Below are positions 16,434-24,533 of a DNA stretch of 50,866 bases, piece by piece; position 1 is the first letter of the stretch; the number at the start of each line of letters is the position of its first letter. Location: assembly GCA_025358295.1 (NCBI GenBank), contig JANYJY010000016.1, forward strand, positions 1 through 50,866, read 5' to 3'. The translations under genes and the position numbers were made by a program. This DNA is from Gammaproteobacteria bacterium (GTDB lineage Bacteria; Pseudomonadota; Gammaproteobacteria; Steroidobacterales; Steroidobacteraceae). The notes below the pieces were generated by a model that had not been told where the DNA came from, ran no database searches, and was given only the letters and a program-made list of their open reading frames with translations.

Positions 16434-17819
16434 ATGGAGACGCTGTCACCCGCTGTCATTGAGACACGTTCGATCGACTTCATACCCGATGCAGAGCGCC
16501 ATGGCGGGTTGGCGAGCCAATTCACTTTGTGGTTGGGCGCAAACATGCAGATCACTGCGATCGTGACCGGTGCACTCGCCGTTGTATTGGGAGGCGATGT
16601 CTTTTGGTCCTTGGTGGCTCTGCTCGCTGGCCAATTGATCGGAGGAGCGGTGATGGCTCTTCACGGCGCGCAGGGTCCGCAGCTCGGACTGCCTCAGATG
16701 ATCTCGTCGCGAGTGCAATTTGGCGTCTACGGCGCCGCGATACCGATCGTCGCAGTCTGCCTGATGTATATCGGATTCTCCGCGAGCGGCTCGATTCTCG
16801 CCGGCCAGGCGCTAGCGCAAGTGTTACACGTCGACTTGCGGTGGGGAATCGTCATCTTCGCAGCCTTGATCATCGTCGTGACGATGTTCGGCTATCGCGT
16901 AATCCATTGGCTCGGTCGCATTTCGACCGCGGTGGGGGTCGCCGCCTTCACCTATATGTTTTACCGGCTGCTCGCTCAGCACGACATCGCCGCCCTGCTG
17001 AAGATGCGCCACTTCTCGTTGAATCAGTTCCTGCTCGCCATGTCGCTCTCCGCATCCTGGCAGATCGCATTCGGGCCCTATGTTGCCGACTACTCGCGCT
17101 ACCTGCCGCGCACGATACCGGCCGGCAGTGTGTTCGCCGCGGTCGGGCTTGGTTCGATACTCGGCGCGCAGGTTGCAATGACCTTCGGCGTGCTCGCCGC
17201 CACACTCGCGGGTACGGAGTTCGAGCACCACGAGGTGGCCTACATCGTCCACCTTGGCTCCACCGGTGCCGTGGCCGCCTTGCTCTTTCTCTGTATCGCC
17301 TTCGGCAAAATCATGGTGACTTCGCTCAATTCGTACGGAAGCTTCATGTCGATGGCAACCCTGGTCAGCGGCTTTCGGGGCACGGTACGGCTTTCGGGCA
17401 TGAGCCGCGCGATTTACATTGTCGCGGCAGTAAGCGTGGCCTGTGGGCTGGCGTTGGCAGGCAAGGATTCCTTCCTGAAAAGCTTCGAATCCTTCATTCT
17501 GTTGTTGCTGGCGGTATTTACGCCCTGGAGTGCGATCAACCTGGTCGATTACTACTGCATTACGCGGTCACGCTACGACGTACCCGCGCTGACAAATCCG
17601 GACGGGCGCTACGGGCGTTGGAACATGAGGGGAATCGTGATTTATCTAATCGGTATCGTCGTACAGATTCCCTTTCTTGCCACAGGGCTTTACACCGGCC
17701 CGTGCGTCGCCGCTCTAGGGGGTGCCGACATCTCCTGGATACTCGGCCTCATTGTGCCCGGCCTTATCTACTTTGCGTTCGCGCGCCGCGTGGGTGAACA
17801 GGCCCGCGCGAGCCAGTGA
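16434..17819 (+). CDS. NCS1-family permease (cytosine/purine/hydantoin type)
   Basis: The start is ATG 16434 (461 residues, AAGGGA about ten bases upstream); a frame open to TTG 16383 is less likely. About 12 hydrophobic segments are seen. The N-terminus has the family signature: SIDFIPDAERHG, then LWLGANMQITAIVTGALAV in TM1, and later SRVQFGVYGAAIP and FGPYVADYSRYLP. NCS1 proteins are sodium- or proton-coupled importers of nucleobases, allantoin, hydantoins, thiamine precursors and similar heterocycles, and some lie in histidine/urocanate loci. The divergent HutC-type regulator and the shared operator suggest induction by the transported compound. With the TonB receptor at 12952 it would complete an outer-to-inner-membrane uptake route. 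Confidence 0.88.
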   Translation: METLSPAVIETRSIDFIPDAERHGGLASQFTLWLGANMQITAIVTGALAVVLGGDVFWSLVALLAGQLIGGAVMALHGAQGPQLGLPQMISSRVQFGVYGAAIPIVAVCLMYIGFSASGSILAGQALAQVLHVDLRWGIVIFAALIIVVTMFGYRVIHWLGRISTAVGVAAFTYMFYRLLAQHDIAALLKMRHFSLNQFLLAMSLSASWQIAFGPYVADYSRYLPRTIPAGSVFAAVGLGSILGAQVAMTFGVLAATLAGTEFEHHEVAYIVHLGSTGAVAALLFLCIAFGKIMVTSLNSYGSFMSMATLVSGFRGTVRLSGMSRAIYIVAAVSVACGLALAGKDSFLKSFESFILLLLAVFTPWSAINLVDYYCITRSRYDVPALTNPDGRYGRWNMRGIVIYLIGIVVQIPFLATGLYTGPCVAALGGADISWILGLIVPGLIYFAFARRVGEQARASQ

Positions 17820-17831
17820 TTTAAATGGATT

Positions 17832-17851
17832 CAGCCGGTACTTGCCGGCTG
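17832..17851 (+). terminator. Hairpin after the NCS1 permease gene
   Basis: CAGCCGG and CCGGCTG form a perfect seven-base stem around a six-base loop, 12 bases after the permease stop. The bases after it (GGTTCGTATTACTTTT) are only moderately T-rich, so it is a weak terminator candidate. Confidence 0.4.
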
Positions 17852-18379
17852 GGTTCGTATTACTTTTCTCGAGCACGGGCGAAACGCGCGCAGCGCCCTA
17901 TACCGCCCGAGTGGAGGCGTGACGCTGCAATTTGCAATGTCGCTCGGTGCGCCGCGCGCTTAAGGAAACTCTATTTTACGCCGGGCAAGTCGAACCTGTC
18001 CTCAGGGCGTTTAATCCGAGCTACGCAGAAATCGAATGGGCACGAAAAGTATCCCTGTCGGAAGTTGGGGGCGTGAGCGTCGTGGACGGAGCAATGATCG
18101 ACGCCCCGGTGCACTGGCGAGCATCTCGCATTCTTGACTTCGCCCTCCGGTGCCATCGCCTTCGAGAGAATACACGCCAAAAATCGCTCCCGTCCATGAA
18201 GCGGCAACAGATAGCAAAGGCTTGCTCACCCCTTCGACGGTGTAATCATTTCGAGCCATAGCTCAAGGGATTTGTAATGCCAGGCTTCTTTGCCGAGCCA
18301 ATAGGGTCGAAGCGTAACGAAATAGCGGAACTTCCGTTCCGCCTGTCCCGAAAACGGCTGCGAAGTAGGCGAACCGCTT
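17852..18379. other. Intergenic stretch with one gene relic
   Basis: Apart from the citrate-lyase-like fragment at 17971-18148 I recognise nothing here. A minus-strand frame at 18226-18441 is open but matches no family known to me and overlaps the operators of the next gene. Confidence 0.4.
17971..18148 (+). pseudogene. C-terminal relic of a CitE/HpcH-HpaI-like lyase
   Basis: The frame reads FYAGQVEPVLRAFNPSYAE, then IEWARKV and GGVSVVDGAMIDAPVHWRA followed by SRILDF. This is the end of citrate-lyase-beta-like (malyl-CoA/citramalyl-CoA lyase) proteins, which have HPxQVEPVxxAFxPS, WA(R/Q)xV, DGxMID.PV and RA..I. Everything upstream of this segment, including the metal and CoA sites, is missing, and no start codon is well placed. 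It lies 150 bases downstream of the permease on the same strand, so an operon once extended here and was eroded. Confidence 0.6.
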
Positions 18380-18395
18380 GTCCAATATATTGGAC
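18380..18395. promoter_or_regulatory. 16-bp perfect palindrome, operator 1 of the XRE module
   Basis: GTCCAATATATTGGAC equals its own reverse complement. It lies 31 bases before the XRE start codon, 28 bases centre-to-centre from operator 2. Its right half TTGGAC could also serve as a -35 box. Confidence 0.65.
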
Positions 18396-18407
18396 TATTC
18401 CATATAA

Positions 18408-18423
18408 GTCTAGTATATTGGAC
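18408..18423. promoter_or_regulatory. 16-bp near-perfect palindrome, operator 2 of the XRE module
   Basis: GTCTAGTATATTGGAC matches operator 1 in 14 of 16 bases and ends two bases before the ATG at 18426. A candidate -10 (GTATAT, 18413-18418) lies inside it, 17 bases from the TTGGAC of operator 1. That would put transcription start at or next to the start codon, i.e. a leaderless message fully covered by the two operators. Confidence 0.58.
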
Positions 18424-18425
18424 CG

Positions 18426-18902
18426 ATGAATTTACATGCAATTGGCCGCCTGATTGCTAAACGCCGGCACGCCAAAGGATACACGCTGGCAGAGCTTGCA
18501 TCGAAGGCGCAGGTTGGACGTTCAACACTGGCCGCGCTTGAGGCTGGCACGCTGTCCGAACTCGGACTTGGGCGAGTCGCTCGATTATGCTCTGCCGTCG
18601 ATCTGGTACTCGAGGCTCGTCCGCTTCTGCTGCGGGAACCACTAATGCAGCATCGGCACCTGGTCGAAGCAGCCGGACGTGAACTTACGAAAGCCGCCAT
18701 CGAAGACATTCTAACGAGGGGAAACATCGGCGCATGGCGCGGACTAGTGCAGACGATCAACACAGATCTATCAGGCCGCATTGCCCGTCGCGTCAGTGAC
18801 ATTGTTGCAGCATTAGGCAAGCACGATCCAAAGGTACGTGCTTTCGCTACGCTGCTACCGCGGGTAACTCGCAAAATTCGTCGCCCTGAAACGCCCACAT
18901 GA
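18426..18902 (+). CDS. XRE-family HTH protein, probable antitoxin/autorepressor
   Basis: A protein of 158 residues. Residues 4-60 form a helix-turn-helix of the XRE/Cro type (IGRLIAKRRHAKGYTLAELA, then VGRSTLAALEAGTLSELGLGR). The remaining residues are helical and of no clear family. No Shine-Dalgarno site precedes the ATG; the operator ends two bases upstream, so the message may be leaderless. The next gene, a nucleotidyltransferase, overlaps it by four bases (ATGA). Two palindromes in the promoter imply cooperative self-repression. In two-gene modules of this kind the HTH protein neutralises the partner and represses the operon; here that is inference from gene order and overlap. Confidence 0.78.
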   Translation: MNLHAIGRLIAKRRHAKGYTLAELASKAQVGRSTLAALEAGTLSELGLGRVARLCSAVDLVLEARPLLLREPLMQHRHLVEAAGRELTKAAIEDILTRGNIGAWRGLVQTINTDLSGRIARRVSDIVAALGKHDPKVRAFATLLPRVTRKIRRPETPT

Positions 18903-19615
18903 AAAAAAGCGCCGCAGTGCCTGACTGGGAAACTCTGCTGGCGCACGCGGCGGCACTACAGGCGAGGATACCGTCGGCGATCCTCGTGGGTGGAACCGCC
19001 GCGGCTGTCCATGCCCGCCATCGATTTTCAATCGACCACGATCATGTAGTTAGGGATCTTGCGAATAACTATGAGACGGCGACTCGCGCGTTGGAATCCA
19101 TCGCCGGCTGGCGCACCAATCGGCGGGTGAAGGGAAAAATGGTTCTCGGCGGAGTGAACAACATTGCGGCCGGACTTCGTAACCAACGACGCTCGGCTCC
19201 TCTGGAAACAACGGAAGTGTCGGTGCGCGGAGGCCGGATCCGTTTGCCCACCATCGAGGAGACGCTACGAATTAAGACGTTTCTCATAGTCGATCGCAAT
19301 GCGACTCGAGATTATTTGGACGTTGCCGCGCTTTCACATCATCTGGGCCTAAAAAAAAGCGCGCTGGCGCTGGATCGGATGAATGAACTCTATGCTGAGT
19401 TCGCTGGCGAAGGTGGCGATATGCTGACTTCCGTTCTCGTCAAGCTATCCGCGCCCGATCCTTATGACCTCACTGATATCGATCTGAGGGAGTACAAAGG
19501 CATCATCGCTCCTTGGAACAATTGGTCCGCAGTTCAAAAACAGTGCGCTTCGCTCGCCGCCGCAATTCTTTCGATGCCGCAAGCATCCGAATCGAAAAAG
19601 CGCAAATCCGAGTAA
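18899..19615 (+). CDS. AbiEii-like nucleotidyltransferase, putative toxin
   Basis: A protein of 238 residues with the signature of the nucleotidyltransferase-like AbiEii/AbiGii toxin family: GGTAAAVHARHRFSIDHDHV at about 31-50 (glycine pair 31-32, metal-binding D46 and D48), then a helical part with LRIKTFLIVDRNATRDYLDV (about 121-140), corresponding to the family's conserved K...R.KD..D segment. The metal-binding D-x-D is present, so it looks active. Known relatives (AbiEii, MenT) transfer nucleotides to tRNA or other targets and arrest growth, sometimes in phage defence. It is translationally coupled to the XRE gene by a four-base overlap. It could instead be a nucleotidyltransferase of other function. 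The module lies 180 bases from the 3' end of tRNA-Met, a usual site for acquired DNA. Confidence 0.72.
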   Translation: MKKSAAVPDWETLLAHAAALQARIPSAILVGGTAAAVHARHRFSIDHDHVVRDLANNYETATRALESIAGWRTNRRVKGKMVLGGVNNIAAGLRNQRRSAPLETTEVSVRGGRIRLPTIEETLRIKTFLIVDRNATRDYLDVAALSHHLGLKKSALALDRMNELYAEFAGEGGDMLTSVLVKLSAPDPYDLTDIDLREYKGIIAPWNNWSAVQKQCASLAAAILSMPQASESKKRKSE

Positions 19616-19796
19616 TCCTAGCTGGTGTAAACCACCGTGCAATTCGATATACGCCATTCCCGGTGTACCCGGAACGGGCCCTTAGCGCCTCGCGAATATT
19701 CAAAGTTCGGGTAAATATCCGTGAACAGGGGATCCCACAAAACCTCCCCACTGGCAATTGTGCGAGCTCGCCCGGAGGCCAAGTGATTGATTTGAC

Positions 19797-19873
19797 TGGT
19801 GGTGAGAGAGGGACTCGAACCCTCGACCCCGGCATTATGAGTGCCGTGCTCTAACCAGCTGAGCTACCTCACC
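19797..19873 (-). tRNA. tRNA-Met (CAT)
   Basis: A 77-base cloverleaf on the minus strand including an encoded CCA. The acceptor stem GGTGAGG pairs with TCTCACC (one G-T pair), the anticodon stem CGGCA/TGCCG holds the loop CTCATAA with anticodon CAT, and the T arm contains GGTTCGAGTCC. The regular first base pair indicates an elongator rather than initiator tRNA. It marks the border between accessory (left) and core (right) genes. Confidence 0.93.
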
Positions 19874-20004
19874 ACGAAGAGCGCCGGATTCTCCGGAGCT
19901 ATCTGACCCCTGTCAAGCCGAATCATTGGGCTATCGTTGCAAAATCAACAAGTTATGCCAAATTGCTGCCGTGTCCGCTACTGGGCCAGCCGCACGGTCC
20001 AGCG

Positions 20005-21096
20005 CTAGACGTTAAACCGAAAGTGCATCACATCGCCCTCTTTGACGATGTACTCCTTCCCCTCCAGCCGCAGCTTGCCTGCCTCTTTCGCCCCGGCCTC
20101 GCCCTTGAACGCTATGAAGTCCTCGTAGGCAATCACCTCCGCGCGGATGAAGCCATGCTCGAAGTCCGTGTGGATCACGCCGGCAGCTTGCGGCGCCGTC
20201 GCACCACGGTGCACGGTCCAGGCGCGCACTTCTTTGACGCCAGCGGTGAAGTAGGTTTGCAGGCCCAGCAGCGCGTAGCCGCCGCGAATTACTCGGTTCA
20301 GGCCCGGCTCGTCCAGCTTTAATTCCTTGAGGAAATCGTCCCGGTCGGCCTCCTCCAGCTGCGAGATCTCCGCTTCGATCGCGGCACATACCGGCACCAC
20401 CACCGCGCCGTCCGCTTTCGCCAGCTCGCGCACGCGATCGAGCATGGGATTATTGCTAAACCCATTCTCATCCACATTCGCTACATACATGATCGGCTTT
20501 TCCGTGAGCAGGTGCATGTCGCGCAGCAGCAGCAAATCATTCGCATCCAGCCCCAAAGTACGTACCGGCTTCGCTTCGTTCAGTTGCTTGCGCACGCGCT
20601 CCAGCACATCGCGAATCTTCACGGCATCCTTGTCGTTGGCCTTCGCCGCCTTCACCGATTTTTGATACGCCCGCTCCACGCTGTCGAGATCGGCCAGCGC
20701 CAGCTCCGTGTTGATGACTTCGATGTCGCTGGCCGGGTCGATCTTGCCGGCGACGTGGATGATGTCGTCGTTGACGAAGCAGCGCACCACATGCGCGATG
20801 GCATCCACTTCGCGGATGTGCTGCAGAAATTTATTCCCTAAACCCTCGCCCTTCGACGCCCCGGCCACCAAGCCGGCAATGTCCACGAATTCCACCGTGG
20901 TCGGCAGTATCCGTTCCGGATGTACGATGGCCGCCAGCGCATCGAGGCGCGGATCGGGTACCGGCACCACACCGACGTTCGGATCGATGGTACAGAATGG
21001 ATAATTCTCCGCAGCGATCTGTGCGCGCGTCAGCGCGTTAAATAACGTGGACTTACCCACATTCGGCAAACCGACGATTCCGCATCTAATAGGCAT
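20005..21096 (-). CDS. ychF: Ribosome-binding ATPase YchF
   Basis: A protein of 363 residues, the normal length. The P-loop GLPNVGKST is at 8-16, the G3 region DIAGLV follows, and the G4 position has the YchF-type NVDE instead of NKxD, which explains its preference for ATP over GTP. A coiled-coil arm lies in the middle and a TGS domain at the C-terminus ([16 protein letters not shown]...). YchF binds ribosomes and modulates translation and oxidative-stress responses. Its ATG shares one base with the stop of pth (TAATG). The order rplY-pth-ychF is conserved in gammaproteobacteria. Confidence 0.97.
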   Translation of the reverse strand: MPIRCGIVGLPNVGKSTLFNALTRAQIAAENYPFCTIDPNVGVVPVPDPRLDALAAIVHPERILPTTVEFVDIAGLVAGASKGEGLGNKFLQHIREVDAIAHVVRCFVNDDIIHVAGKIDPASDIEVINTELALADLDSVERAYQKSVKAAKANDKDAVKIRDVLERVRKQLNEAKPVRTLGLDANDLLLLRDMHLLTEKPIMYVANVDENGFSNNPMLDRVRELAKADGAVVVPVCAAIEAEISQLEEADRDDFLKELKLDEPGLNRVIRGGYALLGLQTYFTAGVKEVRAWTVHRGATAPQAAGVIHTDFEHGFIRAEVIAYEDFIAFKGEAGAKEAGKLRLEGKEYIVKEGDVMHFRFNV

Positions 21097-21686
21097 TAAG
21101 TCTTTCCCGCCCGGCTGTGCAGCCGGGTCATGGCGCGCTCTGCGCCTTGTTCAAGTAAAAGAGGCATGCAATCCGCCGCCGTACTTACCGCTTCGAGGAT
21201 GAGATCCTCTTCGGCGCGCGGCGCTCGGGTCAATACATAATCGATGACTTCGCTCTTGTTGCCGGGATGCCCGACACCCAAACGCAGTCGCCAAAAGGTC
21301 TCGCCGATATGGGCGATGATGTCGCGCAGGCCGTTGTGACCGCCGTGGCCGCCGCCTTGCTTCAGACGCACGCTGCCCACGGGCAGATCCAGTTCATCGT
21401 GCGCCACCAGAATATCTTCCGGCGCTATCTTGTAGAACTCACTCAGCTGGCGCACCGACAGCCCGCTGCGATTCATGTACGTCGTCGGCTTCAACAGGAT
21501 GATTTCCCGCTCGCCCAAGGTAATTCGCGCGGTTTCGCCCGAGTACTTGCGGTAGTCGCGAAACTCGCCACCGTGGCGACGCGCAAGCAAGTCCACTAAC
21601 CAGAAGCCCGCGTTGTGGCGGGTAACCAGATGTTCGGGACCCGGATTGCCCAGGCCGACGATAATGCGCAGCGGTAATCCAGACAT
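21096..21686 (-). CDS. pth: Peptidyl-tRNA hydrolase
   Basis: Cleaves peptidyl-tRNA that drops off ribosomes so that tRNA is recycled. I use ATG 21686 (196 residues), which has GGTGAG seven bases upstream; GTG 21698 would add four residues. The family core is plain: [20 protein letters not shown] with the catalytic His in TRHNAGF, then [10 protein letters not shown] and [15 protein letters not shown] (catalytic Asp in HDELD), and [12 protein letters not shown]. It is overlapped by ychF by one base and separated from rplY by a hairpin with a T tract. Confidence 0.97.
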   Translation of the reverse strand: MSGLPLRIIVGLGNPGPEHLVTRHNAGFWLVDLLARRHGGEFRDYRKYSGETARITLGEREIILLKPTTYMNRSGLSVRQLSEFYKIAPEDILVAHDELDLPVGSVRLKQGGGHGGHNGLRDIIAHIGETFWRLRLGVGHPGNKSEVIDYVLTRAPRAEEDLILEAVSTAADCMPLLLEQGAERAMTRLHSRAGKT

Positions 21687-21711
21687 GAACGCACTCACCA
21701 GACAGTAAATT

Positions 21712-21743
21712 GAAAAAGTAAGGGCCGTCCTGCAGACGGCCCC
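21712..21743 (-). terminator. Rho-independent terminator after rplY
   Basis: Read on the minus strand: GGGCCGTC, a five-base loop, GACGGCCC, then TTACTTTTTC. The eight-base GC stem and T-rich tail 25 bases after the rplY stop fit an intrinsic terminator. Some read-through into pth is possible because pth starts only 25 bases further on. Confidence 0.65.
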
Positions 21744-21767
21744 ACTGATCCAATACGCCGAAAAACG

Positions 21768-22502
21768 CTATTTCTTTGCGTCTTTCTTCGCCGGTTCCTT
21801 CTTGGCATCGTCCTTCTTCGCGGGTTCTGCCTTCTTCGCCGCGTCCGCGCCTGCCGCAGCCGCTGGTGCCGCTGCACCATCCGCGACCGGAGCACCAGTC
21901 GCTGCAGCTGCCGTCGGTTCGGGTTCTTCCGCACGCGGGCTGTGGATGGCCACAACCGCCGAATCTTCATTCACCAGATCGACCAGGGTGACGCCCTCGG
22001 GAATCTTCAGCTGCGAAAGATGGATGCTTTCGTTGAGCGACAGTCCGGAGATGTCGACCTCGATGAATTCCGGCAGATCCTTCGGCAAGCAGCTGACTTC
22101 CGTCTCGTTGCGCATATGCGAAACGATTCCGCCCTGGGATTTGACGCCCGGAGAAACCGCCGCGCCGGTGAAATGCAGCGGAATGCTGATACGGATCTTC
22201 TCGTTCTCTTCAACACGCTGGAAATCGACGTGCACGATCGCATTCTTGAACGGGTGCCGTTGCACGTCCTTCAAAATGGCCGCTTGCGCCTGATCGCCCA
22301 CCTTCAAGTTCAGGATGGTCGAATAGAAGCGCTCGTTGTCGAGCATGATCAAGAGTTTCTGATGGCTCACAGTCAGGGTACGCGCGTCAGCGTGCCCACC
22401 ATACAGAATTGCCGGTACTTTTCCTTCGTGACGCAGGCGGCGGCTCGCACCTTTGCCTTGCGTCTCGCGGAACTCGGCGACGAGTTCGAAAGAGGTTTTC
22501 AT
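21768..22502 (-). CDS. rplY: Ribosomal protein bL25, Ctc form
   Basis: Binds 5S rRNA in the central protuberance of the large subunit. At 244 residues it is the long Ctc type: N-terminal 5S-binding domain (about 1-95, starting FELVAEFRETQGKGASRRLR), TL5-type C-terminal domain (about 100-185) and a low-complexity tail of Ala, Pro and Lys (from about 200, ending in repeated KKDAKKE-like units). The tail is longer than in most relatives. The ATG is preceded by GGAG. It follows prs with a 69-base gap. Confidence 0.96.
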   Translation of the reverse strand: MKTSFELVAEFRETQGKGASRRLRHEGKVPAILYGGHADARTLTVSHQKLLIMLDNERFYSTILNLKVGDQAQAAILKDVQRHPFKNAIVHVDFQRVEENEKIRISIPLHFTGAAVSPGVKSQGGIVSHMRNETEVSCLPKDLPEFIEVDISGLSLNESIHLSQLKIPEGVTLVDLVNEDSAVVAIHSPRAEEPEPTAAAATGAPVADGAAAPAAAAGADAAKKAEPAKKDDAKKEPAKKDAKK

Positions 22503-22571
22503 AATAATCTCCAGTTACATCACAAACACGGCGCCCGCACATCGCGACCAATTGCGCGGGCACCGACCAAT

Positions 22572-23540
22572 TCAATCTATATAGAGCGAACTCACCGACT
22601 CCTCGTCGTTGATGCGGCGGATGGTCTCGGCCAGCAAACCGGCCACGCTCAGCTGGCGTATTTTCTTGCAGGCCTTGCCGGCCTCCGACAGAGGTATCGT
22701 GTCGGTTACCACCAATTCATCCAATACCGACTTCGAAATGCGCTCGATAGCCGCGCCTGACAACACGGGATGCGTGATGTAGGCGACCACCTTGAGTGCG
22801 CCCTCGTCTTTGAGAGCCTGCGCGGCCTGGCACAGTGTGCCCGCCGTATCCACCATGTCGTCGATCAGTACGCAGGTGCGTCCCTCGACTTCGCCGATGA
22901 TGTTCATCACCTTCGACTCGTTGGCTCGCGGCCGGCGTTTGTCGATGATGGCCAAATCCGCATCGTCCAGGCGCTTCGCCAATGCCCGTGCGCGCACCAC
23001 GCCGCCCACATCGGGCGAGACAACCACCATGTTCTGGTATTTCTGGTTCCAGGCATCGCCCAACAACACCGGCGAGGCATAAACATTGTCTACCGGTATG
23101 TCGAAAAATCCCTGGATCTGATCCGCGTGCAAATCGACGGTCAGCAACCGGTCGACGCCCGCGCCCGCAATCATGTTCGCCACCAGCTTCGCCGTGATTG
23201 CCACCCGCGTGGCGCGCGGTCGGCGGTCCTGCCGTCCGTAACCGAAGTAAGGCACCACCGCTGTAATGCGCTTCGCCGAGGCACGCCGGCAGGCGTCCGT
23301 CATCATCACCAATTCCATCAAATTCTCGGCCGGCGGATTCGTGGACTGCACGATGAAAACGTCGCGTCCGCGCACGTTCTCCATCAGTTCCACGCTCACT
23401 TCACCGTCGCTGAATCGGCCCACATCCGCGCGGCCCAATTGCACGTGGAGATGCCGCGTGATCTCGTGCGCAAGCGTCGGATTCGCTTTGCCGGTGAACA
23501 CGGCAATCGTCAAGGTATCGAACTCTTTACTCTGCGACAT
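22572..23540 (-). CDS. prs: Ribose-phosphate pyrophosphokinase
   Basis: Makes PRPP from ribose 5-phosphate and ATP for purine, pyrimidine, histidine, tryptophan and NAD synthesis. From ATG 23540 it has 322 residues; a longer open frame back to 23630 runs through tRNA-Gln and is rejected. Motifs: [11 protein letters not shown] near the start, [14 protein letters not shown], the ATP loop [13 protein letters not shown], and the PRPP-binding loop [13 protein letters not shown]. It lies between tRNA-Gln and rplY, as in Pseudomonas. Confidence 0.97.
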   Translation of the reverse strand: MSQSKEFDTLTIAVFTGKANPTLAHEITRHLHVQLGRADVGRFSDGEVSVELMENVRGRDVFIVQSTNPPAENLMELVMMTDACRRASAKRITAVVPYFGYGRQDRRPRATRVAITAKLVANMIAGAGVDRLLTVDLHADQIQGFFDIPVDNVYASPVLLGDAWNQKYQNMVVVSPDVGGVVRARALAKRLDDADLAIIDKRRPRANESKVMNIIGEVEGRTCVLIDDMVDTAGTLCQAAQALKDEGALKVVAYITHPVLSGAAIERISKSVLDELVVTDTIPLSEAGKACKKIRQLSVAGLLAETIRRINDEESVSSLYID

Positions 23541-23559
23541 TGGACTTCTGGCTCTAAAT

Positions 23560-23634
23560 TGGCTGGGGTGGAAGGATTCGAACCTCCGTATGGCGGGATC
23601 AAAACCCGCTGCCTTACCGCTTGGCGACACCCCA
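23560..23634 (-). tRNA. tRNA-Gln (TTG)
   Basis: A 75-base cloverleaf on the minus strand with encoded CCA. The acceptor stem TGGGGTG pairs with CACCCCA, the weak first pair being typical of tRNA-Gln. The anticodon stem GCGGG/CCCGC encloses TTTTGAT with anticodon TTG. It lies between ispE and prs, a conserved place for this tRNA in gammaproteobacteria. Confidence 0.95.
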
Positions 23635-23675
23635 ACTTGGAATCAACAATCAGCGAACTTAAGCAGGGCTGACTC

Positions 23676-24533
23676 TCAGCCGGTCGCTAATCTTTCAAGC
23701 AAAGGCGAGTCGTTCAGTCCGCGAGCCACATAGGCTTCTAATCCGGGCGGCAGTTGCCGCACTATTTCTTGCCCGAATTCCGGCGTTTCGCACGCCAAAA
23801 ACACACAGGCCCCAGTGCCCGTCAGGCGCGCAGGCCCAAAGGCCGACAGCCAATCGAGCGCGCGCGCCACCTCCGGATATCGACGCCGCACCACGCCCAC
23901 GCAGTCGTTCCGTCCACCAGACGCCAGGAAGCCGTGAATTGTGATGGGCGCAGAATTCCTTGTCAAATCAATATCCTGAAACACCTCGGCTGTACCGACA
24001 TTAACATTTGGCTTTAAAATCAAATAGTTAGTCTCGGCCGGAGCCAACGGCGGATACAAGGGGGTGAGGCGCTCCCCTACCCCCTCCGCCCACGCCGCCC
24101 GACCGCGGACGAACACAGGCACATCTGCACCCAATTTGAGCCCAAGCGCGGCCAGCGCATCCACGGGCCAGTGCAATTGCCACAAATGATTGAGGGCCAC
24201 CAGGCAAGTCGCCGCATCTGAACTGCCGCCGCCCAGACCGCCACCCATGGGTATGCGCTTCAGTACACCGATGTTTGCGCCCTGGGTGCAGCCGGCAGCG
24301 GTTTGCAACGCCCGCGCCGCGCGCACACAAAGATCAGCATCCTCCGGCACGTCAGCAAGCTCGGATACGCGATGGATGGCGCCGTCGGCGCGCACCTCGA
24401 TGGAAATCTCGTCGCACAGATCGACGAATTGAAAGCACGTCTGTAGTTCGTGATAGCCGTCCGGCCGCCGGCCGACAATGTGCAAAAAAAGATTCAACTT
24501 GGCGGGCGCCGGCCAAAACCGCGGCGCGCTCAT
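23676..24533 (-). CDS. ispE: 4-diphosphocytidyl-2-C-methyl-D-erythritol kinase
   Basis: Phosphorylates CDP-methylerythritol in the MEP route to isoprenoids. From ATG 24533 it has 285 residues. GHMP-kinase motifs: PAPAKLNLFLHIVGRRPDGYH at the N-terminus (substrate region), the ATP-binding loop PMGGGLGGGSSDAATCL in the middle, and LTGTGACVFLAC in the C-terminal domain. The ATG overlaps the lolB stop by four bases (ATGA), so the two are translationally coupled. Confidence 0.97.
   Translation of the reverse strand: MSAPRFWPAPAKLNLFLHIVGRRPDGYHELQTCFQFVDLCDEISIEVRADGAIHRVSELADVPEDADLCVRAARALQTAAGCTQGANIGVLKRIPMGGGLGGGSSDAATCLVALNHLWQLHWPVDALAALGLKLGADVPVFVRGRAAWAEGVGERLTPLYPPLAPAETNYLILKPNVNVGTAEVFQDIDLTRNSAPITIHGFLASGGRNDCVGVVRRRYPEVARALDWLSAFGPARLTGTGACVFLACETPEFGQEIVRQLPPGLEAYVARGLNDSPLLERLATG

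Noticed and set aside
16529-17797. 422-codon open frame inside the NCS1 permease gene
   Set aside because: Arg/His-rich shadow frame of a GC-rich gene with no domain; the permease frame has clear membrane segments.
18226-18441. 71-codon minus-strand frame upstream of the XRE gene
   Set aside because: It overlaps both operators and matches no family I recognise.
23541-23630. 30-residue N-terminal extension of prs
   Set aside because: It translates tRNA-Gln; ATG 23540 matches the usual Prs N-terminus.
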